From: a virus
DNA length: 28,854 bases
IMG/VR virus record: IMGVR_UViG_3300032240_001155
Location: 1-28,854 of that record
Reading direction: 5' to 3' (one strand)
The notes under the pieces are model-generated. The model had not been told where the DNA came from. It saw nothing but the letters and a program-made list of their open reading frames with translations, and searched no databases. This document shows, piece after piece, positions 23,004 to 28,854 of this stretch (the first letter of the stretch is position 1; every line of letters begins with the position of its first letter). Both the position numbers and the translations under genes were made by a program.

Positions 23004-24044
23004 ATGAAAATTGCGGTATACACAATCGCTCTTAATGAAGAAAAATTCGTAGAGCGTTGGTATGAGTCTGCTAAAGATGCAGATTATTTATTGATTGCTG
23101 ATACAGGTTCAACAGATAAAACTGTTAGACTTGCTAAAAAACTTGGCATTAATGTAATTAAAATATCAATCAAGCCCTGGAGATTTGATGATGCTCGTAA
23201 TGCTGCCCTTGCTGCTCTACCAGACGATATTGACATGTGCATATCTCTTGATATGGACGAGGTATTGGACAAAGGTTGGAGAGAAGCATTAGAAAAAACT
23301 ACTGGTACTCAAATTCTTTATAAATACACTTACAGTTGGAATAACTTAGACCAAACAATTCCAGGAAACATTTCTTCACAATCTAAAGTTCATGCTCGTC
23401 ATGGATACCGTTGGAAATACATCGTGCATGAGTACATTACAACAGATAGAAATGAAAAACATTTTTTAGAAACTTCAGAAGACTTTCATATCCTACATTA
23501 TCCAGATTTAGAAAAAAGCAGAAAACTATATGACTCATTAGTTAAAGATGCATTGGATGAAGACCCAGAAAGTGCAAGGTATCAGTTATACTATGCAAAG
23601 GCTCTTATTATTGAAAATCCAGAAGAATCTGTAAAACAATTTAAAAAATTTGTATCAATGAAAAATGAGGGAATTCTTCCAACAGATGTTTCTGCATCAT
23701 ATATAATTTTGTCAGCCTTGGAACCAAAAAATGCAAAGAGGCATTTGTTGTCTGCAATTAAAACATGGCACTCTCGTGAATCACTAGTCTCTATGGCTAT
23801 ATATTATTTTGTTAAAAATGATTGGAAAAATGCTAGAAAGTATTGCAAAAAAGCCCTGGCAATTACTCAGAGAACAACAGACCATAACTACATTCAGTAT
23901 GCATGGGGGTATTTACCTAAAAACATGCTTTATGTTTCTAATTATAATTTAAAATTTAAAAATAGGAAAGACAAACTATCTTTGAATGTAAACAATTTAA
24001 CAAGTACCAATTTTGATTTATTTAAAGAGACAGACGTGGTATAA
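23004..24044 (+). CDS. Family 2 (GT-A) glycosyltransferase
   Basis: A 346-residue protein. MKIAVYTIALNEEKFVERWY, ADTGSTDKTVRLAK (32-45), WRFDDARNAAL (59-69) and SLDMDEVLD (81-89, DxD metal site) are the hallmarks of GT2 glycosyltransferases, which transfer sugar from nucleotide donors. The C-terminal half (about residues 170-300) is helical, TPR-like. AAAGGA precedes the ATG at 23004. A phage GT2 among tail genes could glycosylate tail fibres or host surface; which is unknown. Confidence 0.9.
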   Translation: MKIAVYTIALNEEKFVERWYESAKDADYLLIADTGSTDKTVRLAKKLGINVIKISIKPWRFDDARNAALAALPDDIDMCISLDMDEVLDKGWREALEKTTGTQILYKYTYSWNNLDQTIPGNISSQSKVHARHGYRWKYIVHEYITTDRNEKHFLETSEDFHILHYPDLEKSRKLYDSLVKDALDEDPESARYQLYYAKALIIENPEESVKQFKKFVSMKNEGILPTDVSASYIILSALEPKNAKRHLLSAIKTWHSRESLVSMAIYYFVKNDWKNARKYCKKALAITQRTTDHNYIQYAWGYLPKNMLYVSNYNLKFKNRKDKLSLNVNNLTSTNFDLFKETDVV

Positions 24045-24045
24045 T
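24040..24045 (+). promoter_or_regulatory. -10 box for tail fibre gene at 24053
   Basis: TATAAT (24040-24045) with seven bases to the ATG; it overlaps the end of the glycosyltransferase gene. Confidence 0.6.
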
Positions 24046-24052
24046 ATAGTTT

Positions 24053-25369
24053 ATGGCTACCGCATTATCATATCCAACAATATCTAACGTAACTGGTGCT
24101 CCATACATTCCAGACCTTACGGAAGTTTCTAATATCCAGACTGCTTTGAAATATCTATATTATGGAAGTACAGCAGCAGCAGTAACAGCCAATGGTATTT
24201 ATGGTGCATTATCATCACTACAAACACAAATTACTGCAACACAATCTGGTGTTAACGTCCACGAGACAGTAAAAATGGGGACTACTGGTGTTCTTGGAAC
24301 TACAGGAAACCTAGTAGGTGGAACTATTACCACTACATATGCTAATGGAACTGCAGATGCATCTGGAGGTCTTGGCATCGGTGCAACACTAACAATTGCT
24401 ACATCCACTAACTGGACCTCAATTACGATTGATGGTCAATCATTGGTGGCTGGAGACCGTGTTTTAATTAAAGACCAAACAACTGCTTTACAAAATGGTA
24501 TTTATATAGTTACTAGCGTTGGTGCAGTTGGAAACACAACATCGTTTGTATTTACTCGTGCAGAAGACTCAAATAACTCAATTGCTGGTGAAATGGGTGA
24601 GGGTGACTTTACTTTTGTTTCTAATGGAACTACAAATGGAAATACCTCATGGATTCTAACATCTGCAACACCAACAGGAACTGGTCCTGCAGGTGCAATT
24701 AAGATTGGAACAGACCCTGTAACATTTATTCAATTTGGTTCTATTAACTGGGGGTCTCAGACTGCAAACACATTCTTTGCTGCCCCAAATGGTTCTGCTG
24801 GTACTCCAACTTTTAGAGCAATTGTACCTGCTGACCTTGGTTCGCAAAGTGCTAACCTAATTCTTGGTTCACCAACATCTACTGGAACACCAACATTTAG
24901 ACAATTAGCATCAACAGATTTTGCCACTGGTTCTTCACTAGGTCAAGTTCCATATTTAATTTCTTCTGGTACTGGCTGGTCATGGCTGACTCCAATGCAA
25001 ACTTCTGGTGGAAACTTTACTGGTGCTGTATATAATCTTCAGCCTAGTCCAACATCAATTACAACTGCAGGAGGAAATACACTAACTATTGCACAAATTT
25101 TAACTCAAATAATTACAGTTACACAAACTATTTCAGTAACACTAACATTACCAACCGCAGCATTGACTGAAGCAGGATGGGGTGCACTGACAACAAATGC
25201 ATCAATTGATTGGTCAGTAATTAATACTGGTTCCTCTGCAGGTGCAGTCACAATGGCTGCTGGTGGACATTCATATGTTGGTAGTACATCTATTCCAATT
25301 GCAACATCTGCAAGATTCAGAACAGTTAGAAATGCAACAAACGCATATACAACATACAGAATTTCTTAA
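24053..25369 (+). CDS. Tail fibre protein
   Basis: A 438-residue Ser/Thr/Gly/Ala-rich protein. Residues 120-230 carry the repeat TIDGQSLVAGDRVLIKDQTT, NGIYIVTSVG, FTRAEDSNNS, and GDFTFVSNGT followed by TSWILTS, a domain shared with the fibre at 26801 and common in phage tail fibres. The C-terminal part is beta-rich (TISVTLTLPTAALTEAG) and may form the receptor-binding head. Likely homotrimeric. Leaderless start. Confidence 0.85.
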   Translation: MATALSYPTISNVTGAPYIPDLTEVSNIQTALKYLYYGSTAAAVTANGIYGALSSLQTQITATQSGVNVHETVKMGTTGVLGTTGNLVGGTITTTYANGTADASGGLGIGATLTIATSTNWTSITIDGQSLVAGDRVLIKDQTTALQNGIYIVTSVGAVGNTTSFVFTRAEDSNNSIAGEMGEGDFTFVSNGTTNGNTSWILTSATPTGTGPAGAIKIGTDPVTFIQFGSINWGSQTANTFFAAPNGSAGTPTFRAIVPADLGSQSANLILGSPTSTGTPTFRQLASTDFATGSSLGQVPYLISSGTGWSWLTPMQTSGGNFTGAVYNLQPSPTSITTAGGNTLTIAQILTQIITVTQTISVTLTLPTAALTEAGWGALTTNASIDWSVINTGSSAGAVTMAAGGHSYVGSTSIPIATSARFRTVRNATNAYTTYRIS

Positions 25370-25404
25370 AAAAATACCCCCAGATTTCTCTGGGAGCATC
25401 TTTT
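25368..25404. terminator. Bidirectional rho-independent terminator
   Basis: CCCAGA-TTTC-TCTGGG stem with TTTT downstream on the plus strand and TTTTTTT on the minus strand; it ends both the fibre gene and the convergent lysin gene. Confidence 0.85.
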
Positions 25405-25987
25405 AGTTAGTTTCTATTAATCTTCTAAAAGTAATTTTATTACCTTTAAAGTTAGTTAGTGGTTCAATTATTGTTGTATGATATCCACTATTTGCATCGA
25501 TAATCATTCCGTTACCTAAATAAATAGCAGCATGGTAGTTCCAATAATCGCTACCCCAACTAAATGTCACAATATCTCCTGGTTTGGCATTTTTATAACT
25601 AATCTTTTTACCAACATGAGCCTGAGCAGTGGCGGAATGTTTTAAATCAATTCCAAAATTACTATATGTCCAAAGGACTAGCCCAGAGCAATCCCAACCC
25701 CATTTTGGGTTGATTCCAGAAAACACATAAGGGGTTTTCCTATTTCTAGTTTTTAAATACTTCAAGACTTTGTTCATCTTTTCGGTATTTCTTTCTACTT
25801 TTTGAATCTGTAGTTGATTTTTCTGTAGCATTGTAAGTTGTACTGGCTGATTGAACAGTCCTGTATTTTTTATGCTAGGTTTTGTTTCTATATTTAGTTG
25901 TCCTGCAAAAGCCTTAGAGCCAGTGCAGTTCGTAAGTCCTAGAATTAAAGATAATCCTAAACCTACTGCAGCAAATTTTTTATTCAT
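25403..25987 (-). CDS. Secreted NlpC/P60 endopeptidase, candidate lysin
   Basis: A 194-residue protein with an N-terminal signal peptide (MNKK, hydrophobic 5-19, AFA near 26-28 as cleavage site) and a C-terminal NlpC/P60 fold: WDCSGLVLWTY (Cys100), PGDIVTFSW and NYHAAIYLGNGMIIDAN (His152). This family cleaves peptidoglycan peptide stems. A signal peptide suggests export by the host, unlike holin-dependent endolysins. AAGGAGGT lies seven bases from the ATG, the strongest ribosome site in the window. The gene is opposite to its structural neighbours. A lipoprotein form is less likely because the residue before Cys21 is Asn. Confidence 0.9.
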   Translation of the reverse strand: MNKKFAAVGLGLSLILGLTNCTGSKAFAGQLNIETKPSIKNTGLFNQPVQLTMLQKNQLQIQKVERNTEKMNKVLKYLKTRNRKTPYVFSGINPKWGWDCSGLVLWTYSNFGIDLKHSATAQAHVGKKISYKNAKPGDIVTFSWGSDYWNYHAAIYLGNGMIIDANSGYHTTIIEPLTNFKGNKITFRRLIETN

Positions 25988-26022
25988 TTTGCTACCTCCT
26001 TATTTTTTGTGTTGTTACTCTA

Positions 26023-26040
26023 CCACCATTTGGCGGTATT
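26023..26040. promoter_or_regulatory. Candidate operator upstream of lysin gene
   Basis: TACCACCA-TT-TGGCGGTA, eight-base arms with one mismatch, between the lysin start and the hairpin at 26086. Confidence 0.5.
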
Positions 26041-26085
26041 CTGGCAGACAGTATTCTTTATGAAGTAGAGTCTTGTAAAACAAAA

Positions 26086-26104
26086 CTTCCCTTTGAGGGG
26101 GAAG
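26086..26104 (-). terminator. Hairpin (possible attenuator) in lysin leader
   Basis: CTTCCC/GGGAAG stem, followed on the minus strand by TTTTGTTTT. It lies between a minus-strand TATAAT (26114-26119) and the lysin gene, as an attenuator would. Confidence 0.5.
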
Positions 26105-26113
26105 CATCCTACC

Positions 26114-26139
26114 ATTATAGCACCATTATGTGCTATAAT
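26114..26139. repeat. Perfect inverted repeat with divergent -10 boxes
   Basis: ATTATAGCAC-CATTAT-GTGCTATAAT: ten-base arms, so a TATAAT points each way. The plus-strand one (26134-26139) precedes gene 26185 by about 45 bases. Confidence 0.7.
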
Positions 26140-26184
26140 CTAGTAGTATCATAAAATTGATATGAAAATATTGAAAGGAACCAA

Positions 26185-26424
26185 ATGTCTAATAATTTTA
26201 GTGCTTATCTAACAGACGAGCAAAAGCAGAGCATTATTGCCCAGCGTATTCAGCAGTTTGCTGTTGAGGGATATCAAATCTCTATCAACCGCAAGGTAGC
26301 AGAAGCATCAGGTGACGAAGCAGTACTTGCAGAAATCGATAAGAACATCGAAACTCTAGCAAATGTTATTGCAGCCTACCAGGCTGAACTAGATGCTCTT
26401 CCAAAGACTGAGGTAACAGAATAA
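26185..26424 (+). CDS. Small helical protein in tail fibre region
   Basis: A 79-residue acidic helical protein (SNNFSAYLTDEQKQSIIAQR onward), with several predicted helices. It precedes a Mtd_N-like fibre gene by one base and could be a chaperone or accessory tail protein. AAAGGA precedes the ATG. Function not known. Confidence 0.75.
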   Translation: MSNNFSAYLTDEQKQSIIAQRIQQFAVEGYQISINRKVAEASGDEAVLAEIDKNIETLANVIAAYQAELDALPKTEVTE

Positions 26425-26425
26425 C

Positions 26426-26785
26426 ATGCCAACCATGCAGCAGAAGCGAGGATTAGCAAGTCGCTGGACTTCAACTAATCCCATTCTGCTTGCTGGAGAG
26501 ATTGGAGTAGAAACCGATACCAACAAAATGAAAGTTGGTGATGGTGTCACTCAATGGAACAATCTTGGCTATATGAAAGTGGACGCACAAAGCGTTTCTT
26601 ATACCCATACACAAAACGCAAGTCTTTCTGTATGGAATATTACACATGCCTTGAATTTTAAGCCAAATGTTGTAATAACAGATTATAATGGTAATGTCCT
26701 AGAATGCGATGTTGTATATGTTGGCTCTAATCAAATTACTGTAACACTTTCATCACCGCATATAGGATATGCGTATTTGTCTTAG
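26426..26785 (+). CDS. Compact tail fibre protein with Mtd-type N-terminus
   Basis: A 119-residue protein. Residues 3-50 (MQQKRGLASRWTSTNPILLA then GEIGVETDTNKMKVGDG) match the N-terminal attachment peptide of major tropism determinant and phage hyaluronidase-type fibres. The C-terminal part (HALNFKPNVVITDYNGNVLE and SSPHIGYAYLS) resembles short fibre tips that bind receptors. Short but complete. Likely adhesin. Confidence 0.85.
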   Translation: MPTMQQKRGLASRWTSTNPILLAGEIGVETDTNKMKVGDGVTQWNNLGYMKVDAQSVSYTHTQNASLSVWNITHALNFKPNVVITDYNGNVLECDVVYVGSNQITVTLSSPHIGYAYLS

Positions 26786-26800
26786 AAGGAGAATAAATAA

Positions 26801-28807
26801 ATGTCAAGAAAGTTTTTAACAAACATTGATTTGAGTAACAACTCGCTGATTAACGCAGTTGTCTCAAACACAGCACCAACCATTATTGCTGGTAGCATCT
26901 GGTATGCAAGCAGCAGACTACAACTTGGTACAGGCTCAGGTACATCAGTATCTTTGGCTACCACTTCAGATACCGTAACAGTAGGTAGCACAGCAATCAC
27001 TATTGGTGGTTCAGCAACCACTCTTGCAGGTCTATCTTCAGTAACCTCAACAACTTTTGTTGGTGCTCTTACAGGAAACGCATCAACCGCAACTACTCTT
27101 GCAACTGCTAGAACAATTAACGGAACCTCCTTCGATGGCTCTGCCAACATTACCGTTACTGCTGCAGCCAACACTCTTACTACAAATACCCTTGCCTCTG
27201 GCGTAACCGCTTCATCCCTGACTAGCGTAGGAACACTAACTGGTCTTACAATGGGTGGCAACATTGCCATGGGTTCAAACAAAATTACAGGTCTTGCAGA
27301 ACCAACAACTGGTACTGATGCTGCAACCAAAAACTATGTTGATGCAGCAGTCGTAGGTATTGACTGGAAACCATCTGTTCGTGCAACAACAACAACAAAT
27401 GGAACTCTATCTACTGCCTATGTAAACGCAGCAACAATTGATGGTGTAACGCTTGCAACTGGCGACCGCATTCTTATTAAGAACCAGACAACTGGTTCAG
27501 AAAATGGTATCTATACTGTTAATGCCTCTGGTGCTCCAACTCGTGCAACCGATGCAGATACATCCTCAGAAGTTACTGGTGGTTTTGCAGTATTCGTTGA
27601 AGAAGGTACTCTGTATGCAGACACTGGTTGGGTTGTAACAAACAATGGTCCGATTACTCTTGGAACAACTGCTCTAGTATTCACACAATTCAGCGGTACT
27701 GGAACATATACAAATGGAACTGGTATTACACTAACTGGTAACGTATTTGCACTTGACACATCAGTTGCAACTACTGCATCAAATACTCAGACATTTACAA
27801 ACAAAACTTACAATACTGCTGGAGCAGGAAACTCTTTCAGCATCAACGGAACTGCTATTACAGCGGTAAACGGTACTGGTGCTGTAGTTCTTACATCTAG
27901 CCCATCACTTACAACTCCAACTCTTGGTGTTGCATCTGCTACAAGCATTAACAAGGTTGTAATTACTGCTCCTGCCACAAATGCTACCCTCACAATTGCT
28001 GATGGTAAAACTCTAACATCAAGCAACACAATCACACTTACTGCCACTGATGGTTCTACACTTGCTATTGGTGCTGGTGGTACTCTTGGCTCCGCTGCAT
28101 TCACAGCAACATCTGCTTATCTTGCTGCTGGCGTAACATCTCTTCCATTAGTAACTAGCGTAAATGCAACTACAATTCCAGCATCATCAACCCTACTTGT
28201 TAGCGGTGGTGCTCTTGGAACTCCTTCATCTGGTACTTTGACTAACGCAACTGGTCTTCCAGTTTCTGGTATTACAGCATCTACAGTTACTGCTCTTGGT
28301 GTAGGAAGTATCGAACTAGGTCACGCTACCGATACAACAATTAGCAGGGTATCTGCTGGTGTAGTTGCAATTGAGGGTGTAAACATTGTTACAACATCTT
28401 CAACAGATACACTAACAAATAAATCACTTACTAGCCCAGCATTGACTGGTACTCCAACAGCACCTACTGCTACTGCTGGAACAAACACAACACAGATTGC
28501 TACAACTGCATTCGTTACTGCTGCGGTATCTTCTTCAGGTACTAGAAAGTACACAGCAACTAACGCCTCTATTACTCCATCATCTGGAACTGCAACATGG
28601 TCTATTCCAGCAACAACACACTTGCTTGGAAATACCCCAGGAATTCTAGTTCAAATGTATGAAGTTTCTACTAGTCTATTAGTTGATGCAGACTTTAAGG
28701 TTGACCAGACTGCTGGCTCTGCTGCTCCAACTGGAGATGTAACTATTACTTGGAATGCATCTACAACTGTTTCTGCAGGAATTTACCGTATTGTCCTAAT
28801 TGGATAG
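26801..28807 (+). CDS. Long tail fibre protein
   Basis: A 668-residue repetitive protein rich in Thr, Ala, Gly, Ser. It has many short beta repeats (STTFVGALTGNASTATTLA, TSVGTLTGLTMGGNIAMG), the shared fibre domain at about 185-305 (TIDGVTLATGDRILIKNQTT, NGIYTVNA, GGFAVFVEEGTLYADTGWVV), an AATKNYVDA segment typical of fibre shafts near 175, and a C-terminal globular region (SGTATWSIPATTHLLGN). Probably trimeric, for receptor contact. AAGGAG precedes the ATG. Confidence 0.9.
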   Translation: MSRKFLTNIDLSNNSLINAVVSNTAPTIIAGSIWYASSRLQLGTGSGTSVSLATTSDTVTVGSTAITIGGSATTLAGLSSVTSTTFVGALTGNASTATTLATARTINGTSFDGSANITVTAAANTLTTNTLASGVTASSLTSVGTLTGLTMGGNIAMGSNKITGLAEPTTGTDAATKNYVDAAVVGIDWKPSVRATTTTNGTLSTAYVNAATIDGVTLATGDRILIKNQTTGSENGIYTVNASGAPTRATDADTSSEVTGGFAVFVEEGTLYADTGWVVTNNGPITLGTTALVFTQFSGTGTYTNGTGITLTGNVFALDTSVATTASNTQTFTNKTYNTAGAGNSFSINGTAITAVNGTGAVVLTSSPSLTTPTLGVASATSINKVVITAPATNATLTIADGKTLTSSNTITLTATDGSTLAIGAGGTLGSAAFTATSAYLAAGVTSLPLVTSVNATTIPASSTLLVSGGALGTPSSGTLTNATGLPVSGITASTVTALGVGSIELGHATDTTISRVSAGVVAIEGVNIVTTSSTDTLTNKSLTSPALTGTPTAPTATAGTNTTQIATTAFVTAAVSSSGTRKYTATNASITPSSGTATWSIPATTHLLGNTPGILVQMYEVSTSLLVDADFKVDQTAGSAAPTGDVTITWNASTTVSAGIYRIVLIG

Positions 28808-28812
28808 TCTGG

Positions 28813-28818
28813 TATAAT
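28813..28818 (+). promoter_or_regulatory. -10 box of leaderless promoter at window end
   Basis: TATAAT with six bases to the ATG at 28825, immediately after the preceding fibre stop. Confidence 0.7.
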
Positions 28819-28824
28819 TTATAT

Positions 28825-28854
28825 ATGGCAAGAATAAAATTATCTGGAATCCAG
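28825..28854 (+). CDS. Partial CDS, start only
   Basis: Ten codons (MARIKLSGIQ) run off the right edge. The leaderless -10 spacing supports a real start. Product unknown; probably another tail-region protein. Confidence 0.6.
   Translation, partial: MARIKLSGIQ

Noticed and set aside
26782-27330. 182-codon minus-strand ORF inside the long fibre gene
   Set aside because: It mirrors the biased codon use (Thr/Ala/Gly) of the fibre gene on the other strand; no start signals. Similar shadows lie at 27511-27759, 27808-28104 and 28321-28554.
1-28854. CRISPR array, insertion sequence or integrase/attachment site
   Set aside because: Repeats are promoter, terminator and leader elements at irregular gene-related spacing, without spacers of constant length. 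No transposase or integrase motif was seen.

Overview
This window looks like part of the genome of a tailed double-stranded DNA phage (Caudoviricetes). It carries tail fibre and collagen-like tail genes, a secreted NlpC/P60 lysin, a lone tRNA-Glu, a pyrimidine-dimer glycosylase, DUF932 and GP88 homologues, and several dozen tiny cysteine-rich or membrane genes packed almost without gaps. The DNA is AT-rich. GP88 and DUF932 homologues, the many leaderless starts (TATAAT, six bases, ATG) and the small zinc proteins fit a phage of an actinobacterium, perhaps a low-GC aquatic one. The host is an inference; no host gene is present.

Layout: (1) 1-2000, minus strand: an operon starting at 1999 that encodes small proteins, a PD-(D/E)XK-like nuclease and a zinc protein; a separately promoted HAD phosphatase; and a plus-strand zinc-ribbon gene converging on the operon. 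(2) 2000-4170, plus strand: small ERER-motif proteins, a Pyr_excise-type DNA glycosylase and a PduO-type cobalamin adenosyltransferase. (3) 4168-4910, no convincing gene: five direct DnaA-box-like 9-mers at helical spacing, two near-identical palindromes and repeated intergenic boxes, so a candidate replication origin. (4) 4911-20540, minus strand: about fifty small genes in short transcription units. Twenty-eight of the promoters share a 24-bp module (AATGTCGGTGG or AATGTCAGTGG, seven bases, then a -10 hexamer). Many units end in a hairpin followed by a TTTTTGCGC-type tag. (5) 20490-22050: a mostly non-coding switch region with a 57-residue helix-turn-helix gene (minus) and repeated candidate operator sequences. 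(6) 21535-28854, plus strand: membrane protein, tail/baseplate-like proteins, a collagen-like protein, a GT2 glycosyltransferase, and tail fibre genes. The lysin gene is inserted on the opposite strand.

How it may work together: the minus-strand block looks like an early or host-takeover region in which a common promoter box, located inside the -35/-10 spacer, would let one regulator control all units at once. The small helix-turn-helix protein at the early/late boundary is one candidate regulator. The plus-strand block is the late structural and lysis region. Start codons were moved from the longest ORF to the one supported by a Shine-Dalgarno sequence, a stop/start overlap, or a -10 box six bases upstream. 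Many of the small genes listed (19-60 residues) were found by reading these overlaps.
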